Assembly (NCBI GenBank): GCA_016713675.1
Contig: JADJOS010000001.1
Coordinates: 1,984,001 to 2,048,000, forward strand
Source of the DNA: Acidobacteriota bacterium
GTDB lineage: Bacteria; Acidobacteriota; Blastocatellia; Pyrinomonadales; Pyrinomonadaceae
Direction: 5' to 3'
DNA: 64,000 nt
The translations under genes were made by a program, and so were the position numbers. Below, in pieces: positions 1-9,900 of the stretch. The notes beneath the pieces were generated by a model. It saw only the letters and a list, made by a program, of their open reading frames with translations, had not been told where the DNA came from and did no database searches. Every line of letters starts with the position of its first letter. Positions within the stretch are counted from its first letter, which is position 1.

Positions 1-82
1 TTCAAGGACCGGCATTGGCAAGGCCGGAGATGGCCACCACTCCGACCAAACCGTAACGGATATTCAATGTTTCTTCCGAAGG

Positions 83-118
83 GCCCGCTGAACCATAAGG
101 TTTCGGCGGGCTTTCTTA
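83..118 (+). terminator. Rho-independent terminator of an upstream gene
   Basis: A GC-rich hairpin, GCCCGCTGAACC / GGTTTCGGCGGGC with an ATAA loop and one bulge, is followed by a T-rich tract. It would end a plus-strand transcript entering from the left of the window. The first 80 bases hold no recognisable protein end: one frame stops at 54-56 and the other two stop further in, so I do not name the upstream gene. Confidence 0.7.
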
Positions 119-207
119 TGGGTCTTGCTGCTATGTCAAAGTCGTGAACTTGAAGGTTTTCTTTTCATTCAAAATAACATTCGGCGTCCGGGAAGCCTCG
201 ACCTCGG

Positions 208-1662
208 TCACCGAACAAAAGCATTCGGAAGCGGGATATCGCCGGATTGGCCGAACTGCTGGATGAGTGTTCCGGCGGTCGAGCGTTGGGCGAACCACGT
301 TGAGTTCGACGGGCGGAAGATGGCGGCGTCATACTTTCCGTCACCGTCGTAGTCGCCGGGCACCGGCAGATCAGAGGCAATTCCGAACGGGAACGCAAAG
401 TAGCTGTTATTCTCGCTTCGCAAAATGTACCAATCGCCGGTCGCAGGACGCCAGAACGCTACATCGGCCTTGCCGTCGCCGGTATAGTCGCCCGATACTG
501 CCTTGTCCGTCGCCGTGCCGAACTCGAACGCGACAGTTCCCGCACTGCTCCTGGCAAGCCACCATTGGCCGAGGCTCGGCCGGTATATCGCGATGTCGGC
601 CTTGGCGTCGCCGTCGTAGTCAGCCGGAACCGGAAGGTCGCCCGCGATACCGAATTGCTGTATGGCCGTGCCGCCGCCTGAATTGGCGATGAACCAAGTG
701 CTGTTCGAAGGTCGGAACACAGCCGGATCGGACCGGCCGTCGGCGTCATAGTCAGCAGGTACAGGAACGTCGCCGCCGGAACCGAATGGAAATGCGAAGA
801 ACGAAAAGTCGTCGCTCCTCAGCACATACCAGAAACCGGTCGAAGGACGAAAGAAGGCGATGTCCGTCTTGTTGTCGCCAGTGAAATCCGACGGAACGAT
901 GACATCGGTCGCAGTCCCGAACTGCACAGCTCCATTTCCGCCGTTCGATGATCTCGACCACCACCACTCGCCGCCGGAACCGCCGTTCGGACGGTAAATA
1001 CTCACATCTGTCTTATTGTCGCCGTCAAAGTCGAAAACAGGGCTGCCGGACGTCGTTGCCGCCGATGTGGTGTATATATAGTCGCCTGAGGGAGCACCGT
1101 TGCTGTCGCTTCCATTTCCTGCCGCATAAAACCCGACCCTGCCGCCGCGCGATGCGGGTGCGGTCCAGGTGAATATCCACCTGTTGAACCCAAACGTCAT
1201 CGGAAGGAAGAGGCCGCTCTCGGTGTGTTCGACGTACTTGCGTTCACGGCCGCCTACCAGACCTGTGACGATCTGTGATCTCGGCTGAGGTTCATTTGGA
1301 AGCGTGAACACCCCGATCTTTTCGCCGATAGCATTGATCGCAGTGAGTTGAAAGCCATAAATGACCGCATTTGCCTGAGAGGTGGTCACCGTGACCTGGA
1401 TCTGTTGTCCCGGCGTATAGAGGGCGGGAATGCCGGTGATCGAGATGTTTCCTTCACCCGAATTGACCGGGAATTCTGAATGGCATGAGGTGCAATTCGC
1501 TTCGCCCGGAGCTCCGGTATGAGAGGCAGACGGGCCGCTTGACGCGGCGGAGACGCCCTGAGTTGGATCGCCGTAACTTCCAAAACCGAAAACAGCGATC
1601 GCGGCGACTGCAGCCATGACGGACAGCTTTAGTAAAACAGCTTTATCGAAGCGTTCTTGCAT
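208..1662 (-). CDS. Exported FG-GAP repeat protein with N-terminal choice-of-anchor V-like domain and CxxCH motif
   Basis: 484 aa. Residues about 8-30 form a hydrophobic signal segment. Residues 50-61 carry GAPGEANCTSCH: C57, C60 and H61 make a CxxCH c-type-heme-like motif of the kind seen in choice-of-anchor V (Reeler-like) proteins, followed by a beta-rich domain to about residue 200. The rest is six FG-GAP/VCBS-like units of about 48 aa with D-x-D-G-D or D-x-T-G-D calcium-loop motifs and FRPS..WY. Units 1-3 resemble units 4-6 in order, so the array looks like a duplicated three-unit block. AGGAG lies about 10 nt before the ATG. The protein is probably outside the cytoplasm or on the cell surface; function unknown. 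It lies on the same strand as two proteases that share its C-terminal module. Confidence 0.85.
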   Translation of the reverse strand: MQERFDKAVLLKLSVMAAVAAIAVFGFGSYGDPTQGVSAASSGPSASHTGAPGEANCTSCHSEFPVNSGEGNISITGIPALYTPGQQIQVTVTTSQANAVIYGFQLTAINAIGEKIGVFTLPNEPQPRSQIVTGLVGGRERKYVEHTESGLFLPMTFGFNRWIFTWTAPASRGGRVGFYAAGNGSDSNGAPSGDYIYTTSAATTSGSPVFDFDGDNKTDVSIYRPNGGSGGEWWWSRSSNGGNGAVQFGTATDVIVPSDFTGDNKTDIAFFRPSTGFWYVLRSDDFSFFAFPFGSGGDVPVPADYDADGRSDPAVFRPSNSTWFIANSGGGTAIQQFGIAGDLPVPADYDGDAKADIAIYRPSLGQWWLARSSAGTVAFEFGTATDKAVSGDYTGDGKADVAFWRPATGDWYILRSENNSYFAFPFGIASDLPVPGDYDGDGKYDAAIFRPSNSTWFAQRSTAGTLIQQFGQSGDIPLPNAFVR

Positions 1663-1818
1663 GTGAATGATACTCCTGAAAACAATAAACGGAACTAACT
1701 GTTTTGACGGAGGGAACGGCCCAAAAGTCGATGAAAGTGCTATTTAAAAAATAGGCTCAGGCGGCGTGAATGTCAATCTTTATACTCTGCCCCGGGGGCA
1801 GCCTCACGAAACGAAAAT

Positions 1819-1853
1819 AAAAAAGCAGGACCAAGTCGAACTTGGCCCTGCTT
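1819..1853 (-). terminator. Rho-independent terminator of the first M36 protease gene
   Basis: On the minus strand an 11-bp stem with one G-U pair (GCAGGGCCAAG / CTTGGTCCTGC, loop TTCGA) is followed by six T. It lies about 50 bases past the stop of the gene ending at 1901. A second, shorter hairpin (AAAGCCGG / CCGGCTTT, 1868-1893) sits between it and the stop codon. The remainder of the 1663-1900 gap shows nothing else. Confidence 0.85.
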
Positions 1854-1900
1854 AAGGTTTGTATCCAAAGCCGGACTATTGGAGCCGGCTTTGAAGAGGA

Positions 1901-4900
1901 CTAATTCCCCGAGTTGAAGATAAATGAAAATCTCCGTACCGTACCGGTGTCAGCACCGGCATTGTCAGAAACATTTATCGTCCAAGTCCCGTCAGCGTTC
2001 TCACCATCGAAAGCACTCATTGGGCTAAATGGTGAAAAGTTGCCGGTCGGAAACTGCAATGCAGTGTTGCAAGCACCGGGCGTCGGATTACCCTGAAGAT
2101 CGATCGACGGGAATCCGCCTTCATCGTTCAACAGGATATTTCCGAGATTGTTGTTGCTGCAACCAACTGTGTTCGGCACCGGTACGCCGGGACGATCATA
2201 GATCGTAACTGTTGGCGAGCCGTCAGGCGGTGTGATCTTAATGATAATATCACCAACCCAACTATGGTTGATACCACAATCGACATCACCAACGGTTGCA
2301 TCGCAGGTGCCCATAGGGTCGTTATCGAAGCTGAAGTTCATATCAGCAACGGTTCCAACACCGGCAACGATCAGCGGAATGTTGACGCCAGCCGGAACAT
2401 TATCCGGAATGGCGGTCGCACCGTTGAAACTAACGGTCACAGCACCGCCACCGCCGCCCGCCACTATCGGAAGATAGCGGTTCGGGACAGGGATGTCGCT
2501 GCCGACACCAAATGCCTGGACCGAATAGCCGGCCGTCGAGCCGAGTACATGCCAGGTTCCGGCACGGTAGACCGCAACGTCATCTTTGCCGTCACCGTCG
2601 TAGTCTCCCGGAACAGGAACATCGCCATTCGTTCCGAATGCCTGGATTATGGTCGAGGCATCGGACGATTTGCGGATGTACCACGTACCGTCTGACGGAC
2701 GGAATACCGCGATGTCATCTTTGCCGTCACCGTCAAAGTCGGCATGTGCGATCCTATCGCCTGTCGTACCGAACGGAACAGCGACGAAGTTCGTTGCCGG
2801 CGTGCCGGTAGGTTTGGCGATATACCAGGTGTTTTCAGACGGACGATAAATGGCCAGATTGGTCTTGCCGTCACCGTCGATGTCGATCGCGAGCGGAACA
2901 TCAGCAGCCGATCCGAAAGGCTCAACGGTATTTGAACCGTTGCTGCTGTTCAGAACGTACCAAACGTTCGTGGACGGACGGAATACCGATAGGTCGGTTT
3001 TGCCGTCGCCGTCATAGTCGCCCGAGACAGGAACGTCGTCAGGAACACCCCATGAGAGGCCCTGATATACAAAGCCGTTGCTCTTGAGGATGAGGTAATC
3101 GCTATCAGCCGGGTTTGAACTGGCTCGGAACACGGCCGTGTCAGCCTTGCCGTCGCCGTCGTAGTCGCCCGGAATCAGAACGTCAGTCGATGTTCCCCAG
3201 TTGATAACTGAGAATCCGGCTGTCGAACCTTGAAGATACCAATTGCCTTCTGACGGACGGAATACCGAAAGATCGGTCCTGCCGTCGCCATCGAAGTCAG
3301 CACGCGGATTGTCCGGAACCGCAGGACCGCATGGGCCTGTTCCCGGTGTACAAACGCCGCCCGGAAGGACGCCGCTCAGCTTCAATCCCGGTGTGATCAC
3401 TGCACTATTGAACGAGTGCTGTGTGAACGTCGTGCCGGTCGTAGCCTTTTGAACGCCGACCGTTGCACTTACGCCATTTGCGTTAGGTGCGATACCGGTC
3501 AACGCGTAGATGTAATCCACATTGCTCGTGCCCTCTGTTAGGACCAAAGCATAGTTGACATTAATAGGCCCGTTGGTGGATTCAGCAAAGTGCTGGCCGC
3601 GCCATTCGATAATGAACTGGCGATTCGGAGCCATACCGGTTGTCTGAGTATAGATACCGCCATTTGTTACGTCCGCGGGATCCATGTCCATGTCATCCCA
3701 AAGCGGGAACAATGTCGCACCGGCTCCGGCAGAAGCTGTCGGAAGAGCGGCATTTGTGAATGCTGTGTTTGCAGCACCGTTGACGTTTACCTGGCCGTTG
3801 GTACTCGCACTGAGCGAAGTAACAGCGACGTCATAAACGGTCGATGACCAGCCCATCGGAAGCGGAACTGCAACTGCAGCGTCATCCAACTGGCTGCCCG
3901 CGATCAATGTTCCGCCCGCCGGGATCGTTCCCATTCCGGGTGTGAACACATAATTGAGGCCAGCTTGGCCGACCGGCAGCGAGAAGTTCTTCACATGAGG
4001 AGAACCGCCGCCGGCACCCGTGAAGGTGACTGTAAGTGTAAAGTTGACCGATGAGAAGCAAGCCACGGTGTTGTCAAGCGACACCTGGAAAGGAGTCGTA
4101 TTTGTTCCCGAAGCTCCACCCGCGAGGTCGGCATATGCCGAATTTGGCTGGGTGATGGTCACGCCCGGCGTTGCCGACGAAAGTACAGCCGAGATGGCCG
4201 TTGCCGGATTACCCGAGTTGTTCGTCACCGGAACGTCCATCGTGTTGCATTCGTTCGGCTCAAGCAGGAAGTTGCCCGAGGTCACGGTTCCGTTACCGGC
4301 GGTCAGGTCTGCTGAGTCAAATGCTTCGGTAACGACAGTTGCCGAAGTAACCGATGCCGAGAATCCGAAACCGCGACGGCGGAAGCCTTCGCGAACGTCA
4401 AGGACGTAACCGGCATTCTGCGGAGCAAGCGGCATAGCCGCTGCAGCGGCTATGATACCGTCACGTTCTTGCAGCATGTTAGGGTTGATCGGCGTGAGTT
4501 TCATGCCGTCGGTGACGGCCTGAAGTACGTCACGCGTACCGGTTGCGAAACCGTTACGTGCAATGAACAAGCTGCGGACTTCCCAAAGTGCCGATTTCCA
4601 AATTTCACCGGCGTTATGTACCTGCGAGCAGTTGCCCGAGGTGGCGATAACCGGATTACGTGGATATGCACTGGAAACCGCTGTTGCGGTCGTTCCGAGT
4701 GTTGCGTCGCAGCCGGCATTCAAGTGACCAAAGGTCAGCGGATTGTGCGGCTTGTTCATCGGGCCGCCCGTCGAAGCGATCAGCGCCGTCGGGAAGCGGC
4801 GAATGCCGTAATAATAGTTCGACGTCATTGTGCCGCCGAGGCTAAGAAGCGAATAACCGCCAAGGCCATAGATGCCGTTGACGCTATCGGTCGGCTCGGC

Positions 4901-6652
4901 AAGCATGGTGTGTGCATACCAGTCGCCCCAGCCTTCGCCCATCATGCCGCCCTGGTTGCCCAGGCCGCTGCCGTTTCCGTGCAGACGGTTTGACGTTCCG
5001 TGAGTGACTTCGTGAATAACGATGTCAGCATCAGCCGTACCATCGCGGTCAGGTGTCGGACCGGTCCAGAGGAACATCTGCATACGTCCGCGGCCGCCGT
5101 CTGCCGGTGTTGCGAAGTTAGCATTGTTGGTTCCTGATGAATCCTGTCCTTCAGACGAGACGCGGTCGGCGCCCAGTCCCATTCCCGTGAAGTTTGTGTT
5201 CTGGAAGTTGCGAGCCGCTTCGGTAAATCCACGCAGGTACAATTCGTCGTGGTATTTGTTCATAATGTAAAACATTTGAATAACGGCTCCACGTTGTGCT
5301 TGCGGAGTTAGAGGGTCATCGCCCGGTGCGGGCATTCCCGGCGGAGGATTCCATGTCGAAGAGAAGACGCGGCATCCGGCACCCGGACAAGCGGTGTCGC
5401 CCACCATCGGTGCGTCAACGCCATTCGGAGCAACACGGTCAACACCGGCTTCGTTAGCGTTACCGTCGGTGATGTTCGTGTTGTCATTGATCCATCCGAG
5501 TTGGTTGATGGTCGCAAGCGGACCTTCATTACCGATCAGAGTTTGATTGGTTCTCGAGCCTAAAACACCTTGAGCTCCGACCGTCGGGTCGTTGGGCGGA
5601 ACAGAGATGTATGGTGACAATGGAGCTGCGTGGTCCGCAGTGTTGATATACGACGGAGCATTGGCATAAACATTGTAAGTTGCCGCTTGGGTCTGGTCAT
5701 CAGCGATGTTCTTGTGCCAAAGTACGATGCCGGTCTGTGCATCAACGATCACGTAGTACGCATTGATCGGACGCCAGATCAGGACACGCCATGACGGAAC
5801 CGCAACGCCAGGTTCGGTCGGGAAGTACATCTTTTCGGCAGTTGTTGCCCAGTCGCCGCCGCCAAAGACCGCTTTTAAATCAGTCGACTCAGCTTCGTTC
5901 TTGGAAACATCTTCAGGACGGAGTTCGTGTTTGATGTGCTGAGCAGCAATACGCACTGCATCAAGCGGATTGTTAAAGGTCCGTGAAACCTGACTTGCAT
6001 CCACACCCGGAGCCAGGTTGTTGATCACGCGGATGATCTCGCCATTCTTGGTAAATCCGGCTTTGACTTCGCCGCGGAATACGGGAATGTTGTTGAATTT
6101 CTGTTCGAGATGGACATACGAAAGATTGCCGTCAGGATTGGTGTAATCCGCCGCGACCTTCAATCCGTCGACTTCCTGATTGGTGATACCGATCAGTTCG
6201 TTGTTCTGTTTGACGAAATTCCTGAGGATCTCAACACGGCTAGCCGATGATGGCGGTGTGAGCCATTCGACCTTTGCACGGTAAACATCAGGTGTCATCA
6301 ATTCGGGAATTCGAATGTCGAGGTTGTAGTCGATCTTAGCTGTCGGATGAGTCTGCTTGAAAGCACTTTCACCGCGAACGAATCCATCACGGATGTCGGC
6401 GACCAACGAAGCGGATTTCCCGCTCATGTCGCGAAGCCGAGCTAGGTCATCGATGCTTTCTTTCGATTCGCGAATATCCCACATTTTTGGAATATCGGGA
6501 TCAGCACTGACCGTCCGTTGTACTAAACCCTTCGGCGCGGTCGCCGATGAGCGGAACTGATACGGCAATATCGTCAGTGCCGTAACCATTCCTAAAACAA
6601 ATAAACACAACAGTAAACCCTTTCGAGTCTCTGTCTTTTTACGTCTCTGCAT
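1901..6652 (-). CDS. Secreted M36 (fungalysin) metalloprotease with FG-GAP repeats and C-terminal P-domain
   Basis: 1583 aa from the ATG at 6652, chosen over a TTG six bases upstream because AGGAGG lies 8 nt before it. Signal segment at about residues 13-30, then a long FTP-type propeptide (GEVKAGFTKNGEIIRVINNL near 205). The zinc site is HEVTH (about 547-551) with a third ligand in GEGWGDWYAH (Glu about 573), as in fungalysins. After the catalytic domain come beta-sandwich regions (about 760-1090), then seven FG-GAP-like units with DxDGDGK loops (about 1110-1420). The last ~150 aa resemble a proprotein-convertase P domain (INHSWVGDIIIKITPPDG, DGTWTINVSDNAGADTGT). Exported endoprotease, probably self-processing; substrate unknown. 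Paralogue of the gene upstream at 6937-10953. Confidence 0.92.
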   Translation of the reverse strand: MQRRKKTETRKGLLLCLFVLGMVTALTILPYQFRSSATAPKGLVQRTVSADPDIPKMWDIRESKESIDDLARLRDMSGKSASLVADIRDGFVRGESAFKQTHPTAKIDYNLDIRIPELMTPDVYRAKVEWLTPPSSASRVEILRNFVKQNNELIGITNQEVDGLKVAADYTNPDGNLSYVHLEQKFNNIPVFRGEVKAGFTKNGEIIRVINNLAPGVDASQVSRTFNNPLDAVRIAAQHIKHELRPEDVSKNEAESTDLKAVFGGGDWATTAEKMYFPTEPGVAVPSWRVLIWRPINAYYVIVDAQTGIVLWHKNIADDQTQAATYNVYANAPSYINTADHAAPLSPYISVPPNDPTVGAQGVLGSRTNQTLIGNEGPLATINQLGWINDNTNITDGNANEAGVDRVAPNGVDAPMVGDTACPGAGCRVFSSTWNPPPGMPAPGDDPLTPQAQRGAVIQMFYIMNKYHDELYLRGFTEAARNFQNTNFTGMGLGADRVSSEGQDSSGTNNANFATPADGGRGRMQMFLWTGPTPDRDGTADADIVIHEVTHGTSNRLHGNGSGLGNQGGMMGEGWGDWYAHTMLAEPTDSVNGIYGLGGYSLLSLGGTMTSNYYYGIRRFPTALIASTGGPMNKPHNPLTFGHLNAGCDATLGTTATAVSSAYPRNPVIATSGNCSQVHNAGEIWKSALWEVRSLFIARNGFATGTRDVLQAVTDGMKLTPINPNMLQERDGIIAAAAAMPLAPQNAGYVLDVREGFRRRGFGFSASVTSATVVTEAFDSADLTAGNGTVTSGNFLLEPNECNTMDVPVTNNSGNPATAISAVLSSATPGVTITQPNSAYADLAGGASGTNTTPFQVSLDNTVACFSSVNFTLTVTFTGAGGGSPHVKNFSLPVGQAGLNYVFTPGMGTIPAGGTLIAGSQLDDAAVAVPLPMGWSSTVYDVAVTSLSASTNGQVNVNGAANTAFTNAALPTASAGAGATLFPLWDDMDMDPADVTNGGIYTQTTGMAPNRQFIIEWRGQHFAESTNGPINVNYALVLTEGTSNVDYIYALTGIAPNANGVSATVGVQKATTGTTFTQHSFNSAVITPGLKLSGVLPGGVCTPGTGPCGPAVPDNPRADFDGDGRTDLSVFRPSEGNWYLQGSTAGFSVINWGTSTDVLIPGDYDGDGKADTAVFRASSNPADSDYLILKSNGFVYQGLSWGVPDDVPVSGDYDGDGKTDLSVFRPSTNVWYVLNSSNGSNTVEPFGSAADVPLAIDIDGDGKTNLAIYRPSENTWYIAKPTGTPATNFVAVPFGTTGDRIAHADFDGDGKDDIAVFRPSDGTWYIRKSSDASTIIQAFGTNGDVPVPGDYDGDGKDDVAVYRAGTWHVLGSTAGYSVQAFGVGSDIPVPNRYLPIVAGGGGGAVTVSFNGATAIPDNVPAGVNIPLIVAGVGTVADMNFSFDNDPMGTCDATVGDVDCGINHSWVGDIIIKITPPDGSPTVTIYDRPGVPVPNTVGCSNNNLGNILLNDEGGFPSIDLQGNPTPGACNTALQFPTGNFSPFSPMSAFDGENADGTWTINVSDNAGADTGTVRRFSFIFNSGN

Positions 6653-6936
6653 TTCCAAGCCCTCCTAAAAGCTAAAATCCTGAAGTTTTCAAATCTCGTG
6701 GCAATGATCTTCGGCTAAGATGACCAAATTCGCGGGAATTGGAATTACTCAAACATCAAAACGCGTCGTTCCAAAACATGGCAACGTCGTGACGAAAGAA
6801 GCTAAACGGTAGATGTGAACAAAAATTTTAAAACGAATCCCCTATGTTTTATCAGATTTATTACCAGCCGTCAATGAAATAACGCAGTTCTGGCGTAACA
6901 AATCACTGCTAAGACACTCGTTTCGGCTAACTACAT

Positions 6937-9900
6937 TTACGGAATGTATTTATTAGGGATCGGCAAGTCGCCGGGAAGCCCAAACGATGACGCTGAAAAG
7001 CCGCTGAGCGACTGGTTCAAATACCAAATTCCGGCCCGATAGACCGCTTGATCGTCCTTACCGTCACCATCGTAATCTCCGGGAGCCGGTATGTCTCCAC
7101 TGAGTCCAAATGCGATCGCCCCGAATTGGCCGTTGCTGCTGTTCAGGCGATACCAAATGCCGCTCGATGGACGATAGACCGCGACATCGGTCTTGCCGTC
7201 GCCATCATAGTCGGCAGGCGTCGGCAGATCTTCGGGCAAGCCAAATGGAACCGCGAAGAATTGGCCGTTTCCACTGTTCATTCTGTACCAAATGCCCGTC
7301 GATGGCCGCCAAACGGCGATGTCGTCCTTTCCGTCACCGTCGTAATCATCAGCCACGGGTTTATCGCCGTTGAGTCCGAAATTAAGTATTGTGATAATGC
7401 CGTTCGAACTGTTGAGGACATACCAGAGGCCATTAGAGGGTCTAAAAACCGCGATATCATCCTTACCGTCTGCGTCAAAATCACCGGACTGCGGTATGTC
7501 GCCATTCGATCCGAAATGATTGACAACGTATTGGCCGTTGCTACTGTTTAGCCGGTGCCAATTTCCGTCCGAAGGCCTCCACACGGCTACATCGGCTTTT
7601 CCGTCGCCGTCAAAGTCGCCCGGCGTCGGTATATCTGCCGACAGGCCAAAATTAAGTGCCGTAAACCCTTGGGTCGAACGATTCAGATACCAATTGCCGT
7701 CCGATGGGCGGAAAACTGAAATGTCAGTTTTGCTGTCACCGTCAAAGTCGGCGCGTGATCTGAGGTTTAACGTACTGCAGGTGTAGTTTCCGGCAACTTC
7801 GACGTTATCGACCCACCAACCGACCGAAGCGGTATTAGTGTCTTCGCCGAAGAGCCAGCGTAGGCTGACGCTCTGACCGGCAGCTGATGCCGGAAGTTGG
7901 ATCTTGGTCGTGATAAAGCCGCTCGAAGTTCCCGTCCATGCCGGCCGTCCTGAGATCGGATTGTTTGCAACCGTTCCGACCGCGGCGTTATAACCGCCTT
8001 CGATAAATCTTCCGCCGGCGGTCAAAATATCCGTGAACGCTCCGCCATTGATGCTGATCTCAAACGCGCCGCCATCCCAACCGTCTTCGGTGTCGTACCT
8101 ATTTCGGAAAGTAACAATTGCTGCCTCCGATGTGATCGGGATCGCCGGTGAGGTCAACGACGCACCTCCGATAAGCGCCGTGTTCGGCGTAAATACCGAA
8201 TTCGGAGCGGAATTGGTATTGTTTGTGACCGTTCCAAATAGCACACCCGAGCCGCTTTGAGCTGTCAACCAGCCGGTCGGCAGGTTCGGTGCGGTCACGC
8301 TATCGAAAGATTCGGTAAAAGTCGCAACCGGGACACCGGCTATCAATGTTCGCGTGAAACTTGTTGGCCCCAAACTGCTTACAACATTAAACGTCACGCT
8401 AATCGAACTTCCGCAGGGCGTATTCGCCGGTACGGTATATAAAACGGATTGCGTCACAGTCGAATTGTTGTTGATCGTGCCGTAATTCACCGAATTTCCA
8501 CCGGCAACCTGCAGCGTTGTGTTTGTTGCATTGATGCCCGAATTATTAGAAAGCGGAATACTCAGTGAAACGGTTTCGCCGGGTTCAGGAAAACCATTAT
8601 TGTTTCCGGTCGCATCGGACACTGTGAATGATGGCGTTTGCAATAAATTCGGCAGGTCAAATGCCTCAGTTACCCGTGCTGTTCCACTGCCTGAACCCGG
8701 ATTGTTAACAACCGCACTGAAGCCCATTCCGCGAATGGCAAACCCTGCCCAAACATCGGCGGTGTCGGGATTCGCTTGCCCGGACGGCAGAGAACTTTGA
8801 GCCGCGGCAATGATCGCATCACGTTCCTGCAAAAATGTCGGGCCGATCGGCGCAAGTTTCATTCCGTCGGTTACATACTGCAATACCCGCCGGTTTCCGT
8901 CTGCCCAACCGAGGCGTGTCACTAATCGTCCGCGAACCTCCCACAGAGCGGTGCTCCAAACTTCGCCAGCCGCATGAACTTGGTCAGCCGTAGTATTGAA
9001 CCGCGGCGGATAAGCGCCGTCATTCAAGTTCTGTTGAGTCGCATCAACGTCTGCAAATGTTAGCGGATTGTGCGGGCGATTGTTTGGGCCGCCTGTAAAT
9101 GCCATAACTGCTTTGGGAAAACGCCGAATCGCATAATAGTAATTGTTCAAGCCTGCTCCCGAAAGATAAGTGTCATAACTTCCAGTCGTATAGATTCCGT
9201 TTATCGGGTCCGATGGCTCAGACAACAAGCAATGGGCATACCAATCCGACCAGCCTTCACCCATTCCTCGCGACATATTTGTCGAAAGTCCGCTTCCGTT
9301 GCCGTGCAAACGATTTGATGTACCGTGTGTAATTTCGTGAATTACGACATCGGCATCGAGATTTCCGTCAATATCGGGAGTCGGAGCGGTCCAGATATAC
9401 ATCTGCATCCGTCCGCGTCCGCCGTCCGCCGGAGTCGAAAAGTTTGCGTTGTTCGTTCCGGAAGAATCCTGTCCTTCGCCGCGAATTCGGTCGCTTTCAA
9501 CACCGCCTCGCCCAAAATTTGAATCTTGGAAATTTCGAGCCTGTTCGGTAAATCCTAAACGATATAACTCGTCGTGATACCAATTTGTTATGTAGAATAG
9601 CTGTGTCACCGAGCCTTGCTGAAACGCACTTCCGGGATAGGTCTGCGGTACGGCGACCGGTGCTTCGCCGGTATTGCTATTTGGATTCAAAGGGCTGTAT
9701 GTGTAAGCAAAAGTTCGGCCCGCGTTTATCGCTTCGCTGTTCGGGTCCACGCCATCAACGCCGTCGCGGTCGAGTCCGGCCTGCACGGCGTTTCCGTCCG
9801 TTCTGTCGCCGCCGTCAGTGATCCAGCCGTTGTTATTGAATGTATAAGGTGTTTCGTTGCCAATGCGCGTGATGTTCGTCCGCGATATCGGCGAGCCCTG

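Noticed and set aside
2264..2935. Several plus-strand frames opposite the FG-GAP repeats of the M36 genes
   Set aside because: They arise from the repeated GC-rich DGDGK codons read in antisense, and overlap clearly coding sequence.
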